Shown here one piece after another: positions 54,701-63,044 of a stretch of DNA of 64,000 nucleotides (the first letter of the stretch is position 1; each line of letters starts with the position of its first letter). The notes under the pieces were generated by a model that did not search any database, was not told where the DNA came from, and worked only from the letters and a program-made list of their open reading frames with translations. This DNA comes from Stenotrophomonas sp046736075 (GTDB taxonomy: Bacteria > Pseudomonadota > Gammaproteobacteria > Xanthomonadales > Xanthomonadaceae): assembly GCF_046736075.1 (NCBI RefSeq), contig NZ_CP177163.1:3410001-3474000 (forward strand). Reading direction: 5' to 3'. Both the position numbers and the translations under genes were made by a program.

Positions 54701-57700
54701 GGTGGCCTTCACCAACAGTCTTCTCGCCGACAGTACCTCGCAGGTGGCGGCGGGGCCGTTCACTGCCGCGGTGGGCGATGACGACCTGGACGGCGATCTC
54801 AACGATGCGGCCGAATCCAAGGGGGAGACCGACGATGACAACCAGTCAAGCAGCATCCAGCTCTCGGTGGCGCTGGGTGCGTCCGGTGGCAGTGGCGGTT
54901 CGGCCGGTCTGGTGAACGTGCAGAACGACGGTGGCATCGCCACGCTCGGCAACCATTCCGACGCGATCCTGGCCCAGGCCATCGGTGGTGGCGGCGGCAA
55001 GGGCGGTGCAGCCAGCACCGCGTCCACCAATGACTACAGCGGCAATCTCTCCGTGGGCGGCTCGGGGGGTGGCGGTGGCTACGGCGGGCAGGTGATCGTC
55101 GGCAATACCGGTGCGATCTATACCAAGGGCTCGCTGGCGGCGGGCATCGTGGCCGAATCCATCGCCGGCGGCGGTGGCGTGGGCGGGGTGTCGGCCTCGT
55201 CGGTGACGTCGAGCAGCAGGAACTCGGGTGACGATGATGCCGACGACGGCGCATTCAAGTCGATCTCGCTCTCGGTCGGCGGCAATGGCGGCAGCAGCTT
55301 CGACGCGGGCCAGGTACGGGTGACCAGCAGCGGCGCGATCTCCACCGCCGCGCACGATGCCAGCGGCATCATCGCGCAGTCGATCACCGGTGGTGGCGGC
55401 ATCGCCAAGACCCTTGCCAGTGATCTGGAAGGCGCCGGCGGCAGTGCCAGCGCCAAGGGTGGCAGCTATGACGTGCGGTTCAAGTTCGGTGGCAGCAGCG
55501 GCGAGTCGTCCGGTGGCAGTGGTCTGGTCAACGTGACCACCGCCACCGGCGGTGCCATCAGCACCAACGGCGACAACAGCTACGGCATTCTGGCGCAGTC
55601 GATCAGCGGCGGCGGCGGGCTGCAGTTGGGCGGTACGGCAAGCGGCAGCACCGTGGCTGACTTCTTCGGCTCGGGCAAGACCACCGGCAGCGTCAACAAC
55701 GATGGGATCAACAGCCCCACCACCGGCAACAGCGGGATCTCGGTGGCGGTCGGCGCTGCGATCACCACCGCCGGTGCCAATGCCGTTGGCATGCTTGCGC
55801 AGTCCATCGGTGGCGGGGGCGGCGTGGCGGGCGGGAGCACCGGGCAGGCCAGCCTGGCGGCGGCACCCCAGTACTTCAGTGGCAGCCGCGATGCGTCGGG
55901 CAATGGCGGCGTGATAACCGCGAACGTCGCTACAGGCGGCGCGATCAGCACCACCGGCAACAATGCGCCGGGCATGGTCCTGCAGTCGCTGGGCGGCGGT
56001 GGCGGGCGTGTCATCACCGACGGCGCCCTCTACATGGGCACGGCGGGCGGCAGTGGTACGGGCGGCGCCATCACGGCCACCATCGATGGCTCGGTGTCCG
56101 CAATCGGGTCCGGCTCGGCCGGCATCGTCGCGCAGAGCATGGGCGACAGTGGTTCCAATGCCCCCATCAGCATCACCATCGGTGCGGCCGGCAAGGTCAT
56201 CGCCGGCCAGAACGCGATAGTCACCTCGCCCAATGGCGGCTCGGCCGGCATCTACATCGACCACGGCGGCACCGGCAGGAACGACAGCAACGGGCACCCG
56301 GTGGTGAACACGGTCACCAACAATGGCACGCTCTACACCTACGGCGCGCAGACCAACGCCGTGGCGGTGTACAGCACCGCAGGCGATACCCAGGTGATCA
56401 ACAACGGCACGATGGGGGGCGATGTGCTGCTCACCAATGGCGGCGGTACCGGCTGCTTCACCAACAACGGCCAGTTCGATGCCGGCAACAGCGTCACCGT
56501 AGGCACGTGCGGGGTGACCAACAACGGCGTGATGGATATCCGCGCAACGCCGCTCGCGGTGCAGGGCAACCTGCTCAACAACGCCGGCGGACGTATCGTG
56601 GTGGCCACCGACTTCTCCGGCAAGGCCGCCACACCGCTGACGGTAGACGGGGATGTCACCATCGCCGGGCAGGTCGACGTGCGCCCGACGCTGATGCGCA
56701 ACACTACGGTCACCCTGGCCACGGCGACCGGCGCGCTGCGCCTGGACCCAACCCTGGCAGCGGTGCCCAACGCACACCTGTTCAACTACGCATTTGATAC
56801 CGACGGGCAGAACCTGTACGTCACCCCGAGCGCCCTGTTCAGCGCGCAGGCCGCCGGCATGGGGGCGAACAAGCGCGCGGTGGGCAACAACCTGCAGTCG
56901 ATCTTCGACAGTGGCGCGGCGATGGATACCGGCTTTACCCGGCTCAGCAGCGTGACCGACGGGGCCGCCTACGAGCGCAGCCTTGCGGCGATGTCGGGCA
57001 AGGCGCTCGGCGCGTTCGGTGCGTACCGCTTCAACAGCAGCCGCGACTTCGCGATGAATCTGTACGGTGGCTGCTCCAGTGCGCCGCTGGCCACGAAAAG
57101 CACCGACACCTGTGGCTGGGGCCGCGTGCTGGCCAATGGCTCGGAGCAGAAGGAAACCAACGATGCGCTTGGCTACCGCGTGGATGCATCGGCCGTGCAG
57201 GCCGGTGGGCAGTTGCAGCTCTCGCCGGACCTGGCGCTGACCGGTTCAATCGCCTATGAGAACAGCCGCCTGCGCGATGCCGATGGCAGCGCGCGCGTCA
57301 ACGGCGATGCGCTGCTGGGGGGTGTGGGCCTGCTGTACGACGCAGGCCGGCTGGAACTGTCTGGCGGCGTGGATGCCGCGTCGGGCAAGTACCACTCCAC
57401 CCGCGATGTCGCCGTGGCCGGCTTCGTTGACGAGGCCAAGGCGAGCCCGACGCAGTGGCAGGTGGGGGCTCACCTGCGTGCGGCGTACAGTATTCCGGTC
57501 GGCACTGAAGGGTTCGTGCGTCCCTTCCTGGAGGGCCATGCCATCCGGGTCGAGGACAAGGCATTCACCGAAGGCGGCGAGTCGCCGTTCCGGCTGGCGG
57601 TGGAAGGCAATGCGGACACCGCGCTGATCGGGGTGGCGGGGGTGGAGCTGGGCGACAGCATCCACCTGCGCAACGGAGTGACGCTGCGCCCGTTCGCCAG

Positions 57701-57938
57701 TGCCGCGGCCGAGTTCGGCAACAACCGCGACTGGACCACCACTGCCCGTTTCGCCGATCAGCCGCAGAGCGACAGTTTCGATGTGACCACGGCCGGGCCG
57801 GGAACGGTCGGCCGCTTCGCGGTCGGTGCGGACCTGCTGGGGTCCAATCATCTGAGCCTGTCGCTGCAGTATGTACAGGAAGTGGGCCACGGCTTTACGT
57901 CCAACACCGGCCTGGCGCGGGTGACCTACAGCTTCTGA
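51786..57938 (+). CDS. Giant autotransporter with AQSIGGGGG repeats
   Basis: A 2050-residue type V secreted protein. An extended signal peptide (about 1-45: KSSRLSRACGARLSQPHRRA, then a hydrophobic core, GMAFA) is followed by a glycine-rich passenger (about 50-1770). Seventeen copies of a motif like LAQSIGGGGGAGG recur roughly every 40-100 residues, separated by short strands and Thr/Gly/Asn turns, predicting a beta-helix. The last 275 residues are the barrel, from CGWGRVLANGSEQ to the C-terminal TYSF with terminal Phe. Between residues 990 and 1020 is an Asp-rich calcium-like loop (DDDLDGDLNDAAES). Role in adhesion or surface coating is inferred from the class. ATG chosen after GGAG; an upstream in-frame ATG lacks one. 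Confidence 0.92.
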   Translation: MKSSRLSRACGARLSQPHRRALSLALVNALAATGLSAVGAPGMAFADGCQLYSVNGHISCHLDTAGTPGTPAGSSGSDPVFDDKNGYTGGPGGVAADINLLVAGNPTLYDYSQYDSKGNLQIASSPINAVSVGGAGAQGSDATAGGFDKVGGNGGLGNSGGNLVISIGPQVTAMSQDTVNGISGITLISLGGEGGAAGKGNMSGEDGISGVGGAGGSIGATIDGYTNSRNRSVVVSSQGGNGGRGRDYGTGLNSQGADATQGIGGNGGTVTATFANAANNPNNGFIGSTGVLVQSVGGNGGNGGTAEDVDGSQGGSGGLAGNGSDVVVTVGSNVIMVEGANSDAALRVVSQGGAGGQGSSTGGSGGNAGAGGNAGNVSVTIDGSAGAGGEIAANGTYAPGLLAQSLGGNGGDGGTPSQYVIGPNGGSGSNGGTAGTVSVTGTGLNVRTGLYVDPSNYEGSPGVLAQSIGGGGGAGGVSKGVFAVGGEGANGVNGNTVGVTLQSKTETFGFGSDGLAAQSIGGGGGKGGDASGDSVGLQYVVGGSAGGGGDGYSASLTSQKGSTVLTHGMHSPGLLAQSIGGGGGQGGSAYSKSRSAGFGASMAVGGSGGAGGDACAANCTGTLAENDGRVSTDGSDSYGILAQSIGGGGGAGGASTAKSQVYAAEDVSISLSASLGGSGGQAGSGGLLTATNTGLITTGGQGAVGMLAQSIGGGGGAGGDSSSASTATGGEFDISASMALGGKGGTAGDGGAATGTNTGLVLTTGESAAGMLVQSVGGGGGAGGTGDGQASADGGETKISTTLTMGGTGGAGGDGYGATANNIGGSIITLGDGAFGIGAQSIGGGGGAGGGAAGSAKGAYVATVTMGANGGKGGNTYHIDGNGNEVDGVSVHNDATATIVTFGADANGIVAQSIGGGGGVGGKAGSNIATRKNDGAGGNRGSNAASATSTLAAAYDANGSAALNSYLGLNNAVAFTNSLLADSTSQVAAGPFTAAVGDDDLDGDLNDAAESKGETDDDNQSSSIQLSVALGASGGSGGSAGLVNVQNDGGIATLGNHSDAILAQAIGGGGGKGGAASTASTNDYSGNLSVGGSGGGGGYGGQVIVGNTGAIYTKGSLAAGIVAESIAGGGGVGGVSASSVTSSSRNSGDDDADDGAFKSISLSVGGNGGSSFDAGQVRVTSSGAISTAAHDASGIIAQSITGGGGIAKTLASDLEGAGGSASAKGGSYDVRFKFGGSSGESSGGSGLVNVTTATGGAISTNGDNSYGILAQSISGGGGLQLGGTASGSTVADFFGSGKTTGSVNNDGINSPTTGNSGISVAVGAAITTAGANAVGMLAQSIGGGGGVAGGSTGQASLAAAPQYFSGSRDASGNGGVITANVATGGAISTTGNNAPGMVLQSLGGGGGRVITDGALYMGTAGGSGTGGAITATIDGSVSAIGSGSAGIVAQSMGDSGSNAPISITIGAAGKVIAGQNAIVTSPNGGSAGIYIDHGGTGRNDSNGHPVVNTVTNNGTLYTYGAQTNAVAVYSTAGDTQVINNGTMGGDVLLTNGGGTGCFTNNGQFDAGNSVTVGTCGVTNNGVMDIRATPLAVQGNLLNNAGGRIVVATDFSGKAATPLTVDGDVTIAGQVDVRPTLMRNTTVTLATATGALRLDPTLAAVPNAHLFNYAFDTDGQNLYVTPSALFSAQAAGMGANKRAVGNNLQSIFDSGAAMDTGFTRLSSVTDGAAYERSLAAMSGKALGAFGAYRFNSSRDFAMNLYGGCSSAPLATKSTDTCGWGRVLANGSEQKETNDALGYRVDASAVQAGGQLQLSPDLALTGSIAYENSRLRDADGSARVNGDALLGGVGLLYDAGRLELSGGVDAASGKYHSTRDVAVAGFVDEAKASPTQWQVGAHLRAAYSIPVGTEGFVRPFLEGHAIRVEDKAFTEGGESPFRLAVEGNADTALIGVAGVELGDSIHLRNGVTLRPFASAAAEFGNNRDWTTTARFADQPQSDSFDVTTAGPGTVGRFAVGADLLGSNHLSLSLQYVQEVGHGFTSNTGLARVTYSF

Positions 57939-57944
57939 CCCCTC

Positions 57945-57966
57945 GCCGCGGGCAGTTCCCCGCGGC
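57945..57966. terminator. Hairpin between convergent autotransporter and MBL genes
   Basis: GCCGCGGG and CCCGCGGC form a perfect 8-bp stem with a six-base loop, 6 bp after the autotransporter stop and 18 bp before the end of the convergent gene. No T-run, so it may act with Rho or as a bidirectional block. Confidence 0.5.
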
Positions 57967-57984
57967 CATCGGCGCAGGCGCGCG

Positions 57985-59100
57985 TCACATCGGCGACCCC
58001 ACCGGCACGTCGCGACGCGCATCCTGCATGGTCTTGACCGTGCGCCACCACGGGGTGAAGGACTGCGGCGCGTCCAGATCCATCCGGTCGCCCATGCCCG
58101 GCGTCGCCAGCGGAATCGCGCGCTGCGCGGCCAGTGCGCTGACCCGTTCGAACGGCTCGTCCCACTGGTGCATGGCCAGGTCGAACGTGCCGTTGTGGAT
58201 CGGCAGCAGCCAGCGTCCGCGCAGGTCCTGGTGGGCCTGCACGGTCTGCTCGGGCTGCATGTGCACGAACGGCCACTTGGCGTCGTAGGCGCCGGTTTCG
58301 ATGAAGGTGACATCGAACGGCCCGTAGCGTTCGCCGATGCGCTTGAAGCCGTCGAAGTAGCCGGTGTCGCCACTGAAGAACAGCCGCAGGTTCTCGTCCA
58401 GGATCACCCAGGACGCCCACAGCGTGCGGTTGGCATCGCGCAGCCCGCGCCCGGAGAAGTGCTGCGCCGGGGTGGCGACAAAGCGCACGCCATCGACGTC
58501 GATCTGCTCCCACCAGTCGAGCTGGTGCACGCGTTCGCGCGGAACGCCCCAGGCGATCAGGCGATCACCAACGCCGAGCGGGGTCAGGAACACGTCCGCG
58601 CGGGTGGCCAGGTGCTTGATGGTGGCGCGGTCGAGGTGGTCGTAGTGGTCGTGCGAGAGCACCACGCCGCGGATCGGCGGCAGGTCCTTCAGCGCGATCG
58701 GCGGCGCATGGAAGCGCTTGGGCCCCATCCACTGCACCGGCGAGGCGCGCTTGGAGAACACCGGGTCGGTCAACCACCAGCCACCACGCAGCTTGATCAG
58801 CAACGTCGAATGGCCGAGCCGGTAGAGGCTGTGGTCGGGGGCGGCGGCCAGCTCCTGCGCGCTCACCGCGCGCACCGGGGGCGCGTGCGGCGGGGTGGTG
58901 CCGGCCGGGCGGTCGAACAGGAATTCCCACAGCAGTTTGAGCGTGCCGCCCACGGTTTCCTTGGGCTTGGGGGCGGTATTGGTGAACTGGCCGTCAGTCA
59001 TCTGCGGCGAGCGGTCATGGGCGGCGATAGGCACGTGCAGGGTCCAGAAGAGAAGGGAGGAAGCAGCAAACACAACGGCGAGGACAGGCAGGACTCTCAT
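57985..59100 (-). CDS. Metallo-beta-lactamase-fold hydrolase (NAPE-PLD/UlaG-like)
   Basis: A 371-residue MBL-fold protein with an N-terminal hydrophobic anchor (MRVLPVLAVVFAASSLLFW). The metal-binding motif is VVLSHDHYDHLDR, followed by ATPAQHFSGRGLRDANRTLW, FFSGDTGYFDGF and LLPIHNGTF. The QHxSGRG element and the DTGYFDGF block are characteristic of NAPE-phospholipase-D-like members. Membrane-associated action on a phospholipid or similar ester is inferred; hydrolysis of beta-lactams is not supported. An alternative GTG start ten codons upstream lies inside a palindrome. Confidence 0.88.
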   Translation of the reverse strand: MRVLPVLAVVFAASSLLFWTLHVPIAAHDRSPQMTDGQFTNTAPKPKETVGGTLKLLWEFLFDRPAGTTPPHAPPVRAVSAQELAAAPDHSLYRLGHSTLLIKLRGGWWLTDPVFSKRASPVQWMGPKRFHAPPIALKDLPPIRGVVLSHDHYDHLDRATIKHLATRADVFLTPLGVGDRLIAWGVPRERVHQLDWWEQIDVDGVRFVATPAQHFSGRGLRDANRTLWASWVILDENLRLFFSGDTGYFDGFKRIGERYGPFDVTFIETGAYDAKWPFVHMQPEQTVQAHQDLRGRWLLPIHNGTFDLAMHQWDEPFERVSALAAQRAIPLATPGMGDRMDLDAPQSFTPWWRTVKTMQDARRDVPVGSPM

Positions 59101-59114
59101 GCGGGTCTCGATAT

Positions 59115-59134
59115 ATGAGTGTGTAGGCACTCAT
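59115..59134. promoter_or_regulatory. Inverted repeat upstream of the MBL-fold gene
   Basis: ATGAGTG and CACTCAT separated by TGTAGG form a perfect 7-bp inverted repeat, 14 bp upstream of the MBL start. It shares TGAGTG and CTCAT half-sites with the palindrome in front of the tetR gene at 59738. Confidence 0.6.
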
Positions 59135-59154
59135 TAAATGGGCGGAAAAACAGG

Positions 59155-59724
59155 TCATCGCTGGATGCCTTTCCAGAACAGGTCGAACGCGGCCTGCTGC
59201 AGCGCCTGGCGCTGCTCGGGCTGGGCGGCCATCGCCTCCAGCGTGGTTTCCAGCAGGCTGATCAGCACCCGGCCGAGGTAGAACGGCAGGCGGTCGGCGT
59301 CGATGTGGCGGGCCAGGTTGGTTTCCAGCGCCTGCAGCATGCCGCCGAACAGGCCTTCGCAATGGGCACGGGTCGGGGCGCTGATGCGCTCGGAGACCTT
59401 GAGCTGGCGCAGCGCCATGCGATCCACCGGATGCGCCGCGCCCCAGGCCACCAGCGCATTCCAGACATGCTGCAACTGGTCGTGGGCATCGGCATCGGCG
59501 GGGAAGGTGTCGCCGATGGCGGCTGCCAGCCGCATTTCCAGGCGCACGAACAGCGCGTTGAGCAGCGCGTCCTTGGTCTCGAAGTAGGTGAACACCGTGC
59601 CTTCGGCGACCTTGGCCGCGCGCGCGATCTGCGCGGTGGACGCGCCCACGCCCTGCGCAGCCACCAGCGCGCCGGCGGCGGCCAGGATGGCGTCTCGTTT
59701 CGCTTCGCTGAGGGGACGGGCCAT
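59155..59724 (-). CDS. TetR/AcrR-family regulator
   Basis: A 189-residue TetR-type regulator. Helix-turn-helix at residues 8-55 (KRDAILAAAGALVAAQGVGA; IARAAKVAEGTVFTYFETKD). The ligand-binding domain (60-189) is ordinary. It precedes the MBL-fold gene on the same strand with a 54-bp gap that contains an operator-like repeat, and carries another palindrome just before its own start. It likely controls both. Confidence 0.92.
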   Translation of the reverse strand: MARPLSEAKRDAILAAAGALVAAQGVGASTAQIARAAKVAEGTVFTYFETKDALLNALFVRLEMRLAAAIGDTFPADADAHDQLQHVWNALVAWGAAHPVDRMALRQLKVSERISAPTRAHCEGLFGGMLQALETNLARHIDADRLPFYLGRVLISLLETTLEAMAAQPEQRQALQQAAFDLFWKGIQR

Positions 59725-59737
59725 GAGGATCGGTAAG

Positions 59738-59751
59738 TGAGTGCTTGCTCA
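59738..59751. promoter_or_regulatory. Candidate autoregulatory operator of the tetR gene
   Basis: TGAGTGCTTGCTCA is a near-palindrome (TGAG/CTCA arms; TGAGTG against TGAGCA) 13 bp upstream of the tetR start, a typical form for AcrR-like operators. Confidence 0.6.
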
Positions 59752-59845
59752 TTTAACGGCACGGTGGCGGTCCGCGCAAGCCGATACCGCGTTCCGCTGC
59801 GCCGCCGTTCATACTGAGCGGTGCCCCGTACGGAATGCACGTTGG

Positions 59846-60352
59846 ATGGACACCGGTTCGATCATCACCCTGCTGACGCCGCGCCTGCGCCTGCGCGCCC
59901 AGACCCTGGACGACTTCCCGGCCTACGCGGCCTTTCTTGCCTCCCCGCGGTCGGGCGGCGTGGGTGGGCCTTACGATGAACGCGGCGCCTGGGGGCTGTT
60001 CTGCCACGACCTGGCCAACTGGCACTTCTTCGGCCACGGCGCGTTGATGATCGAGCACCGCGACAGCGGCGCCTGCATCGGCCAGGTCGGCATCAACCAC
60101 GGCCCGCTGTTTCCTGAAAAGGAACTGGGCTGGCTGCTCTACGCCGGGCAGGAGGGCCAGGGCTACGCCACCGAAGCCGCCACGGCGCTGCGGGACTGGG
60201 CGTTCGGCACGTTGGGGCTGGACACCCTGGTCAGCTACATGAGTCCCCGCAATGCAGCCTCCGCGCGGGTCGCGCAGCGCATGGGGGCCGTGCGCGATGA
60301 TGCTGCGCCGCGGGCGGACCCGACGGATCTGGTCTTCCGCCACCAGCGCTGA
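59846..60352 (+). CDS. GNAT-family N-acetyltransferase (RimJ/RimL type)
   Basis: A 168-residue acetyltransferase: TPRLRLRAQTLDDFPAYAAF start, the ACIGQVGINHGPLFPEKELG strand pair and the acetyl-CoA loop GQEGQGYATEAATALRDWAF. It belongs to the acetyltransf_3 (RimJ/RimL-like) group; the substrate, an N-terminal or side-chain amine, cannot be told. It is divergent from tetR. ATG at the conserved N-terminus; upstream in-frame codons overlap the tetR operator. Confidence 0.88.
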   Translation: MDTGSIITLLTPRLRLRAQTLDDFPAYAAFLASPRSGGVGGPYDERGAWGLFCHDLANWHFFGHGALMIEHRDSGACIGQVGINHGPLFPEKELGWLLYAGQEGQGYATEAATALRDWAFGTLGLDTLVSYMSPRNAASARVAQRMGAVRDDAAPRADPTDLVFRHQR

Positions 60353-60420
60353 CCGCGTGGATTGTCATGCGCGGCCGTCGGGTCTATAAGGCGGGTTGGA
60401 CCTCTCCGCAGAGACCTGCC

Positions 60421-60858
60421 ATGCCGGCCCGATCGCCCGTGCCCCCTGGATCAGATGCGCCCCGCCTGCTTTCCGGTGGCAATCCGCAGATCGCCAAAGG
60501 CGACGGCGATGCGCCCGTGCAGGCGTACATCGCGGCCATGCCCGGTTGGAAACGCGCGGTTGGCGCACGCCTGGATGCGCTGATCGTGGCCGCCGTTCCC
60601 GGCGTGCACAAGGCAGTGAAGTGGAATTCGCCGCTGTATGGCCAGCCGGGCGACGGCTGGTTCCTCAGCCTGCATTGCTTCACCGGCTACATCAAGGTGG
60701 CCTTCTTCCGCGGCCTGTCGCTGCAGCCGGTGCCCCCGGTGGCGTCGCGCAGCCAGGACACCCGCTACCTGCACATCGAGGAACACGTGCCGCTGGATGA
60801 AGCGCAGTTCACGCGCTGGGTGCAGCAGGCCAGCGGCCTGCCCGGCGAGCGCATGTAA
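60421..60858 (+). CDS. DUF1801 domain protein
   Basis: A 145-residue protein of the DUF1801/YdhG-like fold: VQAYIAAMPGWKRAVGARLD, VPGVHKAVKWNSPLYGQPGD, GWFLSLHCFTGYIKVAFFRG and TRYLHIEEHVPLDEAQFTRW. Family function is unknown. The next gene encodes a second member 47 bp downstream, on the same strand. ATG follows AGAG; the frame is open for 18 codons further upstream without conservation. Confidence 0.88.
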   Translation: MPARSPVPPGSDAPRLLSGGNPQIAKGDGDAPVQAYIAAMPGWKRAVGARLDALIVAAVPGVHKAVKWNSPLYGQPGDGWFLSLHCFTGYIKVAFFRGLSLQPVPPVASRSQDTRYLHIEEHVPLDEAQFTRWVQQASGLPGERM

Positions 60859-60905
60859 CACGTCGTTGTTCTCTTGCCCCGTTGACCGATTGCCAGGAGC
60901 CGACC

Positions 60906-61349
60906 ATGACCCCGCGTACCGCCCCCGCCACGCCTGCCGCCGACCCCGGCCCCTCCGCTGCCCAGCAGATCGACGCGAAGATCGCCGCCCTCGACGACTG
61001 GCGCGGCGTGGTGCTGGCCCGCATCCGCACGATCATCCACGCGGCCGATCCGCAGGTCGTGGAAACCGTGAAGTGGCGTGGCGTGCCGGTGTGGGAGCAC
61101 GACGGCATCCTGTGCACCGGCGAAACGTACAAGGCGGCGGTGAAGATGACCTTCGCCAAGGGCGCGGCGTTGCCGGACCCCACCGGCCTGTTCAATGCAA
61201 GCCTGGACGGCAACACCCGCCGTGCCATCGACGTGCATGAGGGCGACAAACTCAATGCGACGGCACTGAAGGCACTGATCCGCGCGGCGGTGGCGTTGAA
61301 CGCGTCGAAAACGCGCGCGCCGGCGAAGAAGGCCGCCAGAAAGGTCTGA
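60906..61349 (+). CDS. DUF1801 domain protein, second copy
   Basis: A 147-residue DUF1801-like protein: QIDAKIAALDDWRGVVLARI, ADPQVVETVKWRGVPVWEHD, ILCTGETYKAAVKMTFAKGA. It is only distantly similar to its neighbour, so the pair is not a recent duplication. It ends in a Lys/Ala-rich tail (SKTRAPAKKAARKV). Strong ribosome binding site AGGAG before the ATG. Confidence 0.87.
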   Translation: MTPRTAPATPAADPGPSAAQQIDAKIAALDDWRGVVLARIRTIIHAADPQVVETVKWRGVPVWEHDGILCTGETYKAAVKMTFAKGAALPDPTGLFNASLDGNTRRAIDVHEGDKLNATALKALIRAAVALNASKTRAPAKKAARKV

Positions 61350-61479
61350 CCCGCGGCGAGGCCAGCGCAGCACGCCGCGCCCTGGAGCCGGCCGGCCGGA
61401 TCGGCCACCATGTCGGACTGCACGCGCGTCGCCGACGGCGGCCGTGCGCCTGTCCCCCACGGTTTTCCAGGAATTGCCT

Positions 61480-62613
61480 GTGCTGAGTTTGGTTGCGTTG
61501 GTGCTGTCGTTGTATGTGGTCTGGCGGTTGGTGTGGCCCTTGCGTATCCCACTCTGGGCACGCGGTGTGTTGGCGCTGCTGGTGGTGGCGATGGGGCTGC
61601 ACCATCGCATCGTGGCAACGTTCGCCGGCACGATGGCATCCCCAGAGATTCCGGGCCCGCTCATCGTCGTGCTTGCCACCGGCTTCATCGCGCTGCTGCT
61701 GGGCGCGCTCGCGCTGCTGCTGCTTGATGGCCTGCTGCTTGGCGCACGGCTGCTGCGGCGTCCGCAGGCGGTGGCCGCGCTGCGCCGTCCCTGGCTGCGT
61801 CCGGCAGCCGGTGCGGTGGCGCTGCTGCTGTCGGCGTATGGCATCCAGCAGGGCATCGCGGTGCCGAAGACGCGCCAGATCGAGGTCGCCATCGTCGGCC
61901 TGCCGGCGCAGTTCGATGGCTACCGGCTGCTGCAGTTGACCGACCTCCATGCCAGCCGCCTGCTCACCGGTGAGTGGGTCGCCAAGGTGGTAGCGCGCAG
62001 CAATGCGCTGGCACCGGACCTGGTGGTGATCACCGGCGATCTGGTCGATGGCACCGTGGCGGCGCGTGCCGACGACGTCCGTCCGCTGGGCCAGCTGCAC
62101 GCGCCCGATGGCGTCATCGCCATTACCGGCAACCATGAGTACTACGCCGATCATGCCGCCTGGATGCACACCTTCCGCGACATGGGCATGCAGGTGCTGG
62201 AGAACAGCCACACGCAGATCCGGCGCAACGGGGCCACGTTGACGGTGGCCGGTGTCACCGATCCGGTCGCCACCCGCTACGACCTGCCGATGCCGGACCT
62301 CGATGCAGCGCTGGCGGGCGCCGATCGCGCCGCGCCGGTGATCCTGCTCGATCATCGACCGCGCGAAGCGCGCGCCCATGCCGCGCGCGGGGTGGCCCTG
62401 CAGTTGTCCGGGCATACGCACGGCGGCCATATCGTGGGCATGGACCAGCTGGTCAAGCGTGCCAACGGCGGCTTCGTCTCCGGCCGTTACGCGGTGGACG
62501 GCATGACGCTGTACGTCAGCAACGGTGCGGGCCTGTGGCCGGGCTTCGCGGCGCGCATCGGCGTGCCCTCGGAGATCACCCTGATCACGCTGCGCAGTGC
62601 CCGGCAGCCGTAG
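61480..62613 (+). CDS. Membrane-bound metallophosphoesterase (YkuE/YaeI-like)
   Basis: A 377-residue protein. Four hydrophobic segments in the first 130 residues (VLSLVALVLSLYVVWRLVW; LLVVAMGLHH; LIVVLATGFIALLLGALALL; AAGAVALLLSAYGI) are followed by a calcineurin-like phosphoesterase: LLQLTDLHASRL, VVITGDLVDG, AITGNHEYY, VILLDHRP, LQLSGHTHGGH. In homologues this domain hydrolyses phosphodiesters or lipid-linked phosphates. The GTG start has AGGA seven bases upstream; a GTG twelve codons further up is the alternative. Confidence 0.9.
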   Translation: MLSLVALVLSLYVVWRLVWPLRIPLWARGVLALLVVAMGLHHRIVATFAGTMASPEIPGPLIVVLATGFIALLLGALALLLLDGLLLGARLLRRPQAVAALRRPWLRPAAGAVALLLSAYGIQQGIAVPKTRQIEVAIVGLPAQFDGYRLLQLTDLHASRLLTGEWVAKVVARSNALAPDLVVITGDLVDGTVAARADDVRPLGQLHAPDGVIAITGNHEYYADHAAWMHTFRDMGMQVLENSHTQIRRNGATLTVAGVTDPVATRYDLPMPDLDAALAGADRAAPVILLDHRPREARAHAARGVALQLSGHTHGGHIVGMDQLVKRANGGFVSGRYAVDGMTLYVSNGAGLWPGFAARIGVPSEITLITLRSARQP

Positions 62614-62683
62614 ACCGGCGCTGCCGGCACGCACGCTATAGTCGGCCCTGGCGGCGAGCTGCCGCGTGGCGGAGGTCCACTGC

Positions 62684-63040
62684 ATGCTGAGTCAGGTTGC
62701 CATCGGGCTGGTGGCGTTCAATCTGGTTGTGTCGCTCTACGCATGGCGCCGGCTGAAAGGGTCGGCACGCCGTCGCGTGGGAATGGTGGCCATCGTCTGG
62801 TTGCTGCCGGTGTTCGGTGCGCTGCTGGGGGTGCTGATCACCTTCATGGACCGCACGCCGGGCCAGCCTACGCGCAGCAGCGGCAGCACCACGCAGGACC
62901 CGCCGGACGGTGCCTATCCGTACTCGTACACCAGCAGCGATGCGGCTGGCACGGGCTGGAGTGGCGGCTGCGACAGTGGCGACAGCGGTGGTGGTGGCGG
63001 CGATGGGGGTGGTTGCGACGGGGGCGGCGGCGGCGACTGA
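62684..63040 (+). CDS. Small membrane protein with Gly/Cys-rich tail
   Basis: A 118-residue protein. Two hydrophobic helices (VAIGLVAFNLVVSLYAWRRL; VGMVAIVWLLPVFGALLGVL) form a PLDc_N-like hairpin. After a charged loop (TFMDRTPGQPTRSS) comes a low-complexity tail dominated by Gly, Asp and Ser with two Cys (GCDSGDSGGGGGDGGGCDGG). The hairpin suggests membrane anchoring; the tail has no known function. A GGAGG ribosome binding site supports the ATG used. Confidence 0.7.
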   Translation: MLSQVAIGLVAFNLVVSLYAWRRLKGSARRRVGMVAIVWLLPVFGALLGVLITFMDRTPGQPTRSSGSTTQDPPDGAYPYSYTSSDAAGTGWSGGCDSGDSGGGGGDGGGCDGGGGGD

Positions 63041-63044
63041 GCCG

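Noticed and set aside
57985..59100. Antibiotic-hydrolysing metallo-beta-lactamase
   Set aside because: The HxHxDH and QHxSGRG blocks point to NAPE-PLD/UlaG-like hydrolases, and the anchor helix differs from periplasmic beta-lactamases.
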